Source: Owenia fusiformis (taxonomy: Eukaryota > Annelida > Polychaeta > Sabellida > Oweniidae). Taken from it: a DNA stretch of 64,000 bases. The DNA is taken from NCBI GenBank assembly GCA_903813345.2, contig CAIIXF020000009.1, forward strand, positions 16,517,759 to 16,581,758, in the 5' to 3' direction. The position numbers were made by a program, and so were the translations under genes. How positions within the stretch are numbered: position 1 is the first letter of the stretch; each line of letters begins with the position of its first letter. The notes under the pieces were generated by a model. That model did not search any database and was not told where the DNA came from. It saw nothing but the letters and a program-made list of their open reading frames with translations. Positions 34,455 to 46,219 of the stretch are shown one piece after another.

Positions 34455-35985
34455 GAAATAATTGTGGAGTGATGACAAAAAGCTGAAAACCTGATTTTTC
34501 TACAATGAAATTAGTGACATAGAGTTAAATATAACTAGTGCTTGGCGAGTTGAATTAAAAATGACTGTTGATTGGATGGGATTTGTGGCTTTTTTAAACT
34601 CCAAAGTCTCATTATTTAGCATTATTTAGCTCCAGAGGTTACAAATTCTCGGCTCGGTTTCAAATCTAAAAAATCTGGGAAGGGGGGGGGGCAGATGCCC
34701 CCAACGCCCTTTCCCTTCCGACTGTATAAGAGAAAATATACAAATAAAGGCTATTAATAGTACAGGCAATGAACAAGGACAACACTCCCTCTGCAATGTT
34801 TTCATATAATTATTATATGATTTTATATAATATAAAAACATTACAAAGGGGACAATAATTCTTATGGGACCAAAATACATTTTACATCCAGTTCTAAACA
34901 TCATATCATATTTGACTGGGACTTTATCTTGTACTACATGTTGTTGTGCAGTGTTAACTGGATTACCTGACTCTAGAAGATACTATCCTTAACTCTTGAA
35001 ATCGTACTGAAGAGGAATTCCCCTTACAACTAACTCATCAAACTGAGTTATAAATTTAAACGAAAGTGAATCAATCCATGACTCTTTAAACATCTATCAA
35101 AATTAATTTTGAAAAAACTGAAGCCAAAATCAACAGACTTTTCTTTTCTGTTAAAATCAATGTTTTAAATGTATTGCTCACTTCAGTATGCAACTCAATG
35201 GTCGAGTAAATGTTTTAAATCTAAATATAAGAAACATATTTTGGCTTTATATACATGATTTCATTTTACACTTTTCATATTCATGTATTTTATAAAATGA
35301 TATACAAATGTACTGGACACTAAAACTTGGTAGGTTAATATCTGTGATGCACCAACACCTCCTTTTCATTTTCTCTTAGACAAAACTTAATCTTGATATG
35401 TTTGATGATTCCTTGACCTTACCTTGCTCTTAATATTTGTAATATTATGCTTTAACATGTACGGGTATAAACATCAGAAATGATGTCACCTGTTAAACCT
35501 ATTATGTTCTGTATTTCATTATATTATTAAGCAATAAATTAAAATTGAAATGTGGAGATGATATTGAAGATGCACTAGAAGAATGTAAACAATTTGTGTT
35601 GTAACAAATCATATCTATAAACAAACATACTCATTGAAACAATCCTCATGCTATCATATCACTGATCCACTTGTAAGTAATTATCTTGAATTTTAATAAA
35701 CATGAAATAGAATTATAACAATAATATCTATGTCTGGCATTTTGGGTGGTAAACCACAAAATCTGGTCATTTGATCAACACACTATACTAACAGAAAATG
35801 GTCAGTCTTGTTAGTGGGTTCAGCTAACATATCATAGCTGACCTAGCTTTATTTATTTATTTGTTTATTCATTTTACTTTTATTCATTCCTTAATTCCAA
35901 ATAATACAAATACAATCACAACAGTGGAAGACACCCCAAGGGGCATATGATCCACTTTATACTAAACAAAAAATATTTACAAGTA
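34455..35985. other. No gene seen
   Basis: A G-rich fragment (34675-34720) resembles the repeat piece at 33612. The remainder is AT-rich and featureless to me. Confidence 0.4.
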
Positions 35986-35989
35986 GCAA

Positions 35990-36738
35990 AACCATATATT
36001 GATTCTGTGTCAAAGATATTAACTGCCCATGGACTAGACAGATGTATTTCATCTGACAATGCAGACTGGTATGACTCATTTCTCAAAATCTCAAATGATC
36101 AAAGAAAATCTGAATTTAATTAAGCAATCGATGATAAAAAGTCTTCGAACCTCTATAAAAAGTCTTCGAACCTCTATAAAAATTTGAAACAAATGAAGAG
36201 AAGTATCTCATGAACCATACAGCCTTTTACACCTCGCGACTTAAGTTTCTGGCCAGAACAGGCTGCTTTAACCTTGAGGAAGACAGAAAAAGATGGAAAA
36301 TAAGAAACGGTATTTGTAAATTATGTAACTGAAATGTTGATCCCATCCATCGTTTCCCAGTTTCCTCCTCTACCCTCATTTCCAGAAACAAAGAACTGAA
36401 TTTATACATGATTTAAGTAGTAAATGTGATGCTCCTGTTGTGCCCCACAAATGAAATTAAAGTGGATTCTTGGGGATGATGTGTTTAGCATTTGGGGGCA
36501 CGACAATGGCTGGAATTTTGATGTTTGTACAAAAAGATTTCTGCAAAAGATGTATGTGAAACATAGCACAGCGTGATTTTAACCTATTTTAATGATTTTA
36601 CTCAAAGCTTATGTCTCATATTCCTCTACGGATTTTAGTAAAAAATGTATTGTTTGCATACTACTTAACTTATATGTAATATTGACGCACCTTTGAGTGC
36701 CACTGTTATAAAAGTGACTGTCAAATAAATAATAAATA
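35990..36738 (+). pseudogene. Non-LTR retrotransposon (LINE) 3' remnant
   Basis: One plus-strand frame around 36196-36330 reads EKYLMNHTAFYTSRLKFLAR, then TGCFNLEEDRKRWK and NGICKLCN, a stop, then VDPIHRFP. A C-x2-C ... H pattern after basic, aromatic-rich sequence is the usual C-terminal tail of LINE ORF2 proteins. The frame is broken by stops downstream (about 36340 and 36455). The copy ends in an AATAAATAATAAATAG-like tail, consistent with a LINE 3' end. A 20-bp direct duplication (AAAAGTCTTCGAACCTCTAT) occurs at about 36137-36178. The 5' part is missing. Confidence 0.6.
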
Positions 36739-38094
36739 GATAATGCACATCAGAATGTTACATTATTTTTGGCATACCGTCCATGCCCTTGTCCATTTTC
36801 CGTCATGTGGACTCTAAGATAACAAGAATTTGCATTGTTGGGAGTCTAAAATAGGTTATTTTTTGAATGCCGCCACTTGTATTTTTCATCTGCCTCGTGT
36901 AAAAAAAGTTACTGAAACTACTGAATACGCTTAATATGAAATACATGTACAGGTAAATCTATTGAAATTAGACCATTTGTATCTTTACTTTCCGGACACC
37001 CTGTACCTTCCATTGTTTTGGCTTGGTTAATAATACCTAAACTGATTTTGCATTAACTTATTGAGTAATTCTCTTATGAACAGCATATACATTTTGTCCT
37101 TAGATTAATAAATATTATTCAAAATACAGTGAAACCTTTCAAATCTCATACTCGTTTCCCAGTTTGATTTTCAATCATATTTTTGCTTGTGGTAACTTAG
37201 ACAATGTCTTGAGACATCACCTGTAGTAAACACGCACATGTCATACAATCTGTGTTAATGGTGAGAGGTCTCGGTCGGGGGGGGGGGGGGGGGGGCTGGG
37301 AGACAAGGTCTAGTAGCTAAGCTTCTCCAAACCACCGTCAGTACTTATGTGACAGGTAGAGTATATTTGGTTGATCCTAGGGTAGTGCCATTGGTGTGTC
37401 TTTTCCTATCGTCATTTATGTAGAGAAAGGCCGGACATCCCGATCCTGTGGCGGATCTTCTCCCTTATATGTTGGTCACTATAATGGCCCAATATGTTTC
37501 GAACTCATGGGGGTATTCCATGATTGTTTCTTCGTCAGCGGTTGAGATTGATATTAGAATGATTGATGCTGTTCTCATTCAATCATTCAGTTGTATTTTA
37601 ACTTCTGGTGAAATGAAGTGAAATTATGTTAAATACCCTGGTTGTTCCTGGTATTGTATTGGTAGTATAAAGGTGTGTGTTTTATATTTTATATGAACAC
37701 ATCATACCTTGGAAATCCAAGATGATCAAATCCTAGCACCGATGGGATTGGTTCAACGCATTCACGAGGGGAAAGTGTACCCGTGAATATACAACCTACC
37801 GCCGAGCAAAGACCCGAAGATGTCTGAAAATGTAGGGGATAAGTTAATAAACTCCTGTCTTATATTGAATTTCTCCATATGAGAAATAGATAAAACACAG
37901 AATTGTTTGGAACCGATATAATTGTTGTTCCAGGCACTCATGTTTAGAGAATAATGAGTACTTATGCAATATTTACTATCAAATTGCTAAATTCAACTTC
38001 TAAATATTAGAATGATGTTTTACATCTTAAATAAGTAAGAACTATGGCTTACTCCATTTGATTCAAAGATACAATAGGTGCAAATACAGGATGT
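36739..38094. other. No gene; poly-G tract
   Basis: A run of 19 G occupies 37277-37295. A mariner-type end (GGACACCCTGTA) is visible near 36996 without a clear partner. 37763-37809 is one half of a 47-bp inverted pair. Confidence 0.4.
37763..37809 (+). repeat. 47-bp inverted pair, left member
   Basis: CACGAGGGGAAAGTGTACCC and its continuation ATATACAACCTACC..CCGAGCAA reappear inverted at 41690-41736 with about two mismatches. The similarity stops abruptly outside these 47 bases. Confidence 0.85.
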
Positions 38095-38235
38095 TCAAAA
38101 AACGCAACCCAAAGAAATTGCTATATTTTGAAAAATACTGGTTCAATTATGTTCATATTTTCAGGAAATAAAGAAGAGACTGTGTGTGTATAGCTCCTGC
38201 CAATGGTTAGTTGTAAAACATGATGCCTTGGACAC

Positions 38236-39063
38236 TAGTCCAACAACATTAGACCTAGCCTGGGCCTCGTTTCTTATCTGACATGTCTTATGGCCCCGGC
38301 TAGGTCTAACCTCCATGATCATTTTGCCCTTGTTGCGCGTTCCGCAGGTTTCGACCAGCGGAACTAATTAACACTGAAAACATGGTAATATTACATAAAG
38401 AATGTGATTCAAGCATGCATACATACCTTATGAATACATACACACCATCCCGTATCCCCCTTAGACCCTATTGATGCATAATTACGAAAATATTGGAGAC
38501 AGGTTTGGAATTTTACGAAAATGTCGGTCAGTTCCGGTAACATCGAAATTGCAAATCGTTTCAGGAATTGACCGTCATTGCGACACTGCATCAACGAACA
38601 GTAGGTTTGCAATTAATAACTAATTTGCGTGTATACAAGCGCTACATAAATCAATCAAAGATACCTGTTATCCTCAAAATTGATCTTTATATCCCGAGTA
38701 ATCGCGTGATAATTATCAATCTATTTGACAACAATTTCGTTTCAATAGTTTAAATTTTAACCCGGGACGAACAGACACAATGACGGACATGCGGAATGTC
38801 ATTTTAGAGATTGGTAAGTTTAACCTCATTTTACTTGTATAAATGACCATTTAATACAATAATATTGTGTTGAATCGCTTGATGTTATGTGTTTTTATAT
38901 TGTTGTCAATTAATAAGTAATTTCATGCGCGTTTAATTAATAACTGATAGTGAGAATTTGCAACAAATGAAAGCATACCACGGAAGTTAAACCCAATCAC
39001 GGCAACAAGAACATTCAGATTAATAAATGAAAGCCGTGGTATTGGGTTTAACTTGTTGAACTA
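38236..39063. mobile_element. 828-bp TIR element with 9-bp duplication CTTGGACAC
   Basis: CTTGGACAC occurs immediately left (38227-38235) and right (39064-39072) of the insertion, and only once in the uninterrupted mariner arm. The ends are short inverted repeats, TAGTCCAACAA and TAGTTCAACAA. An inner inverted pair GTTAAACCCAAT/ATTGGGTTTAAC lies near its right end and TTAGACCTAGCC/GGCTAGGTCTAA near its left end. Duplication size fits MULE- or Merlin-type integration. Non-coding. Confidence 0.7.
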
Positions 39064-39604
39064 CTTGGACACCTGCTCAAAAAACAGTTGTACTAGCAAA
39101 ATGCGAAAAACGCAGTCAGGGGTGACTGCAACCGCAAAAAAATTAAATAACTTCCTAACCATAGTGTTTTGGCTCTTCAAATTTGGCACAAACCATCTTC
39201 ATTCACTGTTTGATAAATCTGTAGAGTGAAATCAAAATCACTTCGGGGACTTCACTGTCATGGTTGAAATGCTTTGAAATCGCAGTCAAACGCCTTGGTT
39301 CAGGGAGACTTAAGAAGGCATTTTGACCATGACTATAAAGTCCCTGGAGTGATTTTGATGAAACTTCACAAATCTACCACTCATTGAATAAGGATAATTT
39401 GTGCCAAATCTGAAGTGCCAAAACACCATGGTTAGAAAGTTATTTGGTTTTATTGCTGTGGCAGTCACCTCTGGCTGCGTTTTCATATTTTCCTAGTACA
39501 ACTGTCATTTGAGCAGGTGTCCAAGGCATCATGTTTTACAACTTCCTGACAACAGGAGCTATACATACACAGTCTCTTCTTTCTTTTCCTGAAAAATAAA
39601 CATA

Positions 39605-40074
39605 CCGGATTTTCTCGCATATACGCCCCCCTAAATTTAGGCCCATGGGCCAAAAATCGAATGTAGTACGCTTATACGCCCATGGGCCTATAAAAAATGA
39701 CTATTTATTGATTTTTTCAATAAATTCAAGAGTATTTTGTCACTGGCAGATCGTTCTGTCCTTACTTTGTTTCAACATTAAGTTCAACGCTGTGCCGTAA
39801 GTGGCAGTGGTGGATCGTTCTGTTGTTACTTTGTTTCAACATTAAGTCCAAGGTTGTAGGTGACATTTCCTTTATAATTCTTACAAAACATGCGGTAGGA
39901 CTACAACAGTAGGTACGGTAGTTCATCAGCTCTTCTCACCTTTACGCCCACTGGGCCAAAAATCGAAAGTAGTACAATTATACGGCCATGGGCGACAAAT
40001 AAGAGGTAAAATAACAGACAAAATTACCCCTTCTTTCAGTTATACGCCCAGGGCGTATATGCGAGAAAATCCGG
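39605..40074. mobile_element. TIR element CCGGATTTTCTCGCATATAC
   Basis: Perfect 24-bp inverted ends, CCGGATTTTCTCGCATATAC plus GCCC, occupy 39605-39628 and 40051-40074. Inside, ATACGCCCATGGGCC and CAAAAATCGAA motifs are repeated. It sits within the right end of the mariner-like composite (compare 40230-40265, which lacks it). I could not define a target duplication. Confidence 0.8.
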
Positions 40075-40361
40075 TGATTGAATTAGTATTTTCCAAGATA
40101 TAGTTATTTTCCATTCACGTTTTTCGTATTTTGCTAGTACAACTGTCTTTTGAGCAAGTGCCCAAGACATCATGTTATACAACTAACTAACAACAGGGGC
40201 TATACATACACAGTCTCTTCTTTCTTTCCTGAAAATATGAACATAATTGGATTAGTATTTTCCAAGATATCGCGATTTCTTTGGGTTGTGTTTTTTTTAA
40301 CACCCTGTATAATTACATTTGTTTCACTGTCATACGTTGCATATCATCGAAATCACCGGTG

Positions 40362-41689
40362 AAAGTTCAAAATGAAAGACCCGATTATACCACGAGTACG
40401 ATTCAATAGGACCCGATGCTACTGCCTGAGTATTCCGATTATACCGTGAGTAAAACCCGATGAGGTAGTGAGTAAGCTTTCGAATGATCATATAATAACA
40501 TGAAATATATCACAAATATTCCTGTTAATATGATATAATTCCCGCAGCACTATACGTCAACGACTGTGTCCCGCGAAGTTCTTTAAAACATTGAATTCAT
40601 GCTTTCACTCGAATCACCATAATTGTCATTTTTGATTATATCACCACTTCTATCTGACTATGCTCATAATCCAATGAGTTTGGTACGTGTTATTTTGTAT
40701 CTACCAAGACGGTAAACATATGAAAAATAGTTATATATTTTGATTGGTCTAAAATGTGCAAACTTAACCCGTTATGCTCATTCGATCTCAATATTGAATA
40801 AAATAAGATATCAGTAGAAAGGCTACTAAAATGAAAAAAGATTAACCAGTAGAGATTAGGAACGTGACACATATTCATTTTTATCCATAAATATGGATAA
40901 TAATTGATTTAAATGCAATTTATTCGCTCTCAAGTTTGATTAAAATATTATTACATTGGCTCCTAAAATGAAGAAAGATCATATTCATAATTGATTTAAA
41001 CGCAATTCCACGCTTTTCCTATCCTCCAATGTTGATAGCCTAATTTCTGTGTCAGTCTGGGTCAAAATGTTACAATAGTATTAATAACGAGTAACCCTTC
41101 TAATAAAGGCAATTAAATCAAGGTTCGAAAACTCCCAAAAGTAACACTAACACTATTTCATCATCAGCATGTCATAGACTCGACGATATAATCGGATCTC
41201 AAAAGATTTTACTGAAGTAATGTTCGGATTCTAAGATCATTTACTCAAGATATTTTCGGATCTTTATAATATTACTCGTCGATCACATCGGGTCCGATGT
41301 CCGATAACATCGGATCTTTTAGGACAAAGTTTATGTGAAGATTTTGCTGTACAAAAGTGCTATTTTGACCTAATATTTTGACACTTAATGTATTATACAT
41401 ATGACATACATTTACCGGCCCAAGTATGTCTTATGTATGGCTCATTATCAATTAAAGCGAGTATGAATGAGAAAAACAAATCGAAAACCATTATACGTTT
41501 AACTTATCTCTTAATTTGGACATAACAAATATATTTCAACTATAGTTCTAGGCCAATTCCGCCTGCTAGAACATCTTAGTAACGATTCTAACCATCCAAG
41601 AGAACTGATAAAGGTCCAATATTACCTTTATTGCCCATTTTCCTATGAGTTGAGTTAACCAAACATTTGATAGGCGGTATATGCGTGTC
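40362..41689. other. No gene seen; ATCGGATC/CCGAT-rich stretch
   Basis: 40375-40470 (GACCCGATTATACCACGAGTA) and 41175-41330 (ATATAATCGGATCTCAAAAG) carry related inverted CCGAT/ATCGG words and may be decayed ends of one element. I see no gene. Confidence 0.35.
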
Positions 41690-41736
41690 TTGCTCGGTGG
41701 TAGGTTGTATATACACGGGTACACTTTCCCCTCGTG
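41690..41736 (-). repeat. 47-bp inverted pair, right member
   Basis: The inverted partner of 37763-37809. In one minus-strand frame it reads RGESVPVYIQPTTEQ; the partner reads RGESVPVNIQPTAEQ in the same frame, but the left frame soon stops. A conserved short exon or a transposon fragment are both possible. Confidence 0.8.
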
Positions 41737-42093
41737 GCATTGGAATTTGGAGGTGTTCACATTTCCAGGTTTTTACACTTATGCGGTTGAAGCCTTTAGG
41801 GAATGTGAACACATTAAATATGTATAGCTCAATTGACCAGACAACTTTGTGCGATACCAATAATTTGATTACATTATTATCTGATTTAGATGAATTTATT
41901 AAGTCATATAAAAAATAAACATTATAACATATATTTCATTAATTTTTTTCAAATCTCTGGACATAACAGTTTACTTGATATCAGAATGCACGATATAGTT
42001 TTTTCAATGGTTCTTTAATATGGGAGGATCTTTGTTATGGGAGGAAAATGCGGAAAACTGTTTAGATTTGGAGGCATTTGGCCTAGCCAGTTG

Positions 42094-42590
42094 GCTTTGT
42101 ATAAAAACCTCCTACCTCATACCCACCTACCCACGTACGTGGGGCATGATACAGTCTTTGAAGGGTTCAATTGTAAAGATCTTAGTTTATTGAATCTTAG
42201 TTCATGATGAATTATAGATGCATTTGTAAGGACCCTTGATAGCAAGTTGCTACTACATCCAAGCTGGGTTCGATTCCCACTCGGGGCATCGAATTTTGCA
42301 CACTTTCTTTCAATTTCTTTATCTGGCTTGTTAGACATATGCTCGCAGTCGTTGGTTATGTATTCCCATGGGGCACCCTCGGGTCATTACATATTAAAAT
42401 ACATCCATATGCCTTTATTTATGAATCTGTCATCTGTCTAGTTATAAAATAAAGCCGGGATTATAGAAATGTTAATAATTTGAGCTATTTTGAGATTTAA
42501 TAATCTTTAAAATCGAACCCTTCAATGACTGTATCATGTTCCACGCAGGTGGGTAGGTGGGTATGAGGTATGAGGTTTTTTATACAAAGT
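42094..42590. mobile_element. MULE-like element with 11-bp duplication CTAGCCAGTTG
   Basis: The 11-mer CTAGCCAGTTG flanks the insertion at 42083-42093 and 42591-42601. The inverted ends run ~85 bp, from CTTTGTATAAAAACCTC through CATACCCACCTACCCAC to ATGATACAGTC..TGAAGGGTTC. Long TIRs with a 9-11-bp target duplication are the Mutator-superfamily pattern. There is no transposase. The centre carries a tRNA-like segment. Confidence 0.8.
42205..42292 (+). other. tRNA-like segment (decayed SINE head or tRNA pseudogene)
   Basis: GGGTTCGATTCCC at 42266-42278 is a good T-arm / Pol III B box, followed by an acceptor-like TCGGGGCA. The D-arm and A box are not recognisable, so no functional tRNA is claimed. 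Confidence 0.35.
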
Positions 42591-42601
42591 CTAGCCAGTT
42601 G

Positions 42602-45600
42602 TTCGGATATACAAGTTTTACTGTTTTACTATATTGGAATAATTGCATGTCGTCCCACTTATCATTTCGACTTTGCCTCTACTCGGAATAGTTTAGTTAA
42701 ATTACTTTCTACTGTTATATATGGTGTACAAAAATAAGCATGCTGAATTCCAATTGCATATACACTAACACCCAGTCATTGAAAGTTTAGTGGTGGAGCT
42801 GCCAAAACGATTTTGTTCTGATCATTCAATTTACTCCTTGGATTGTGTTTTGAATTACATAATTGAATGAACAATAACATCCTGCTTTGCATATTGATAG
42901 TCCAGGTTACCGTACCTCTTTTAGAATGAAAAAATGCAAATTCCATATTTTCTCATCTGCCATGTATCTGTTAGTTTAGGCAGCCAGTGTTCCGTGTTTG
43001 AGGCTCATCAACGGTATGTGCGGGATAAGATACTGGCACAATCTCAATAATACGATAACAATACGATAGCCCTTAAAAATATACTTGTTTGGCATATTTT
43101 TATGTCTAATTTCGATAGTCAGATAGCTCTTGCTTCAAAGGGATATGCCCTCTAAAATTCCTATATATTCCTGGTTAGACAATAACATTTTCTCGGCACA
43201 GCACATATAATACATGCAAATACTGTAGTTTGAAGGGTTGAGTTTCGTTATTAGTACATGGTACGTGACGAATTTAACTATTGAACAGTACTTATAACAG
43301 AACAGGTTTTATTAACGTTATTGGATTGTAAATGGGATTATAAAGGCAATATGCTCATTTGATTCGTGAGAATATTGATATAAAGCAGATCAGCAGATAC
43401 AAAACGATTTTCATCTACAATTACACTGGGAAAAAAGGTATGGCATGGCTTCTTTTAGAGGTAAAAAGGTAGCGACAAAATACAACACTGTGCTGTATTA
43501 TTGAAGTATTTGTAATTAATGTGAACACCGACAACTTATGCTGTCATTGTTTCTCAGCCTGGAGGTCTATGTGTCACTTAAGAATGTTCTAGCAACCCAT
43601 CACTGGGTAGGATAAGGTGATAGCCTCGACCGATGAATCGTTTAATTTCACTAAAAATGCAAATCAGCTATGATAGTTCAAAACTAATTACGATAATCAA
43701 AACATGCACATAAATAAGTTATAGCTGCAAGTCAATGTAGATGCGTAAATGTCTTTAAAAAGGGGTCGCCTCATTGGTCCGAATCTCAACTGAATCCCGC
43801 CTTGTAACCCTTAATTTAATAAATATCAATATAAAGATATAATATATGTGAGAACGTGGAATAAAAGTTAAACATATAGCAATGCTTTACGGATTTTGAT
43901 ATGGGACGCTTCAAAAGTGAAATATGTGAAACGTCTCCACTGCGATTATTACATTTAATTTGAATGTTAAAATTAGATGCGTTATTATCCAACGTACAAA
44001 AGTCTTATTTTTGTGTTAATCTTATCCCCATACATCTTGCTTCATCAAGTTCGGACCTATTATAGAACGTAGTGATAGAGCGTGGGAACCGACGATGATC
44101 CCCACACGGAGTATCTGCACATATAGACAGAAACGTCATTCGCATAGATTTTGACAACGGAATTGAATGCAGGTTTTAGAAACGTAGAGTTAAAACGTTA
44201 CGCAAAGTCTTATATTTTTTTCGTGGTCATCATTTACCTGTGGTCCCTCGAAAATATATTTGGACCATTGGGATTCGGACCAATGGTGTGTCCTAAAGTA
44301 AGGCCTAAAAAGGCATTTTTGACTTCCAGTCGTCTAATACACCGGTCTGATGAGGCTGGAATATTGTAGTTAAGATGTGCACATGCATTTCTATTGCACA
44401 CATATATTTATGTGTTGTTGAGAAAGAAACCCAAACAGGGAATGGTAACCAAGATTCAAAAACTTGATTGACGTTTGTTGTGTCAATGTTTGTCTTTGCC
44501 CCATTAAATGCCATTCTACTCCATAGAGCTAATATTTATAAAATTCGTTCATCATGTTTTTTTATTTACTAGGACATATAAATGATTCTTTGTTAAACTC
44601 TTTAGGGAGTCCAATATTTATTACTTTTTCTCCCAATTGAATTTCCCCGTGTGTTCTAATATGTGTACAAGTAGTCCAATATGTAATAATTCCATACACG
44701 AATTAAGGAACTCTCGTGGATGTACAAGAACTTACAGGTAGTTTTTACACTTTTTTTTATTTTAGCATGGCTTCTTAGCTAATGTATATTTTGAACAAGT
44801 AATCATCATTTTGTTATTTGTTTAACTAGTGTTGACTGTAGACTATGTGTACATGGCATTAGCACTTATAAAATGTTGACATACTGTATATTGTTCAGAG
44901 CATGAACGACATTAAAAGACAAAATATGCGTAAGCCACTGTGTCAACACTACGATAAAAAAAGCAAAAATGAAATTTAATGGAAAATATTGTTTGATTTC
45001 TCTTGATTTAAGTACACCTACTCAATTTGTTGTTAAAGTATTCAGCGTGTGGGTCTCTAATTTACAGCGACAAGTACACACGGCAATGTAGATAGAAACG
45101 TTAAAAATGTGTCTGGTGTCATTGTCAACGCATGTAAATTATCTTTCACACGAGAGCTCGCATGATTTGTGTCATTCCGCGTCGTGGGTCAAATGGAGTA
45201 AATGCAGACACCCATCATAAACACCAGCACTGATCAATAGAGAGAAATGAATATTAAAAACATATGTGTATTGAAAATGCTGCGGACTGTCAACACGTCA
45301 GCTTGTGGCATTTTATCGCATTGCATATTGGAAGTAATGACTTAAACAGTTTCTAAACATATAAAATTAAATTCTCATCCATTATATTTGACTAAAAAGC
45401 TGTAGAAAGTGAATTTTGTATTTGCATTTTCGCAATAGCTTATGTCCTGAATGTTATCAAAAGTGCTATCTTGTCGTTGATGCATATGAAATATCATCTC
45501 TACGATACTTGCGCCTATACCTTTACAGAAAGAGTGACGTTTGTTTATTACTACAAAGTCAAACATAATGAGAATCTATATTAAATTACATATTTCAACA

Positions 45601-46219
45601 AAATCAACTTCTCTTCTCATTTGATTAAACTTACTTAAGAAGAATGAACTGCCGTGGTTGTAATTATTTAAAGCAAACATTCAAGTTTAAAACTACATGA
45701 CATTTAAATCATAGCTACGTAAAACGCAACATCATAAGTGAATAAAACAGCAAAGAGAAAGGTTTAAGTGTAATTTTGATTGCATTTCAAGAGGTAAGCT
45801 CAATACTTTTACTCCACTTTGGAAATTCAGTGCAGATAAACGACCATTTCGAACCTATAACTTTTGCTTTTGAAGTTTAAAACTACAAATTATACATAGA
45901 TATGTACTTTTAATTACAGGTAACATTACGTACAGGTAAACAGGACATGTAACAAAATAAGGAAGCAAAAACGGATGAGAATAAACTTATAAAAACAGCA
46001 CAAAGTCATTCTTCAGCATAATTCCACAGGGACACAAAACAAGTGACAACACGCAAACAGAGTTGAAATATAGTTTTTTAAGGATATAACCCGACACATG
46101 AATAGACGACAGTTTAATGGTCAGTATTAACACAGAAATTACTCATGAAGTGACATTTACAAAAGAAAGACCTACTCTGGAAATATATTGTAAAAAAACA
46201 TTTTCGTGAAACATAAAAG
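42602..46219. other. Intergenic; upstream flank of the FAM167-like gene
   Basis: I found no credible ORF, terminal repeats or RNA gene in these 3.6 kb. It is the longest stretch of the window without obvious mobile-element structure, so it may hold unique regulatory sequence or 5' non-coding exons of the gene that starts at 46220. Confidence 0.4.

Larger units (their letters stand above)
38097..40307. mobile_element. Mariner-like composite element with nested insertions
   Basis: TA flanks (38095-38096, 40308-40309) and ends starting CAGGATGTTC/CAGGGTGTT. Inverted repeats of at least 200 bp contain ATTATGTTCATATTTTCAGG, GAAGAGACTGTGTGTGTATA and TTGGACACCTGCTC-type sequence. Between them is an inner foldback (about 39095-39270 against 39310-39485). 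The right end is present twice (39486-39604 and 40075-40307). Two other elements are inserted: 38236-39063 and 39605-40074. No transposase frame is visible. Confidence 0.75.

Noticed and set aside
41588-41860. 90-codon minus-strand frame containing RGESVPVYIQPTTEQ
   Set aside because: Only the 47-bp inverted-pair part recurs; the rest has no support as coding sequence.
42117-42338. 73-codon minus-strand frame
   Set aside because: It is a translation of the MULE-like element and its tRNA-like core (SGNRTQLGC is a typical reading of a T-arm).
45988-46011. TATAAAAA followed by a TCATTC initiator-like word upstream of the FAM167 start
   Set aside because: The spacing (about 20 bases) is shorter than normal, and such words are common in AT-rich DNA; no promoter called.
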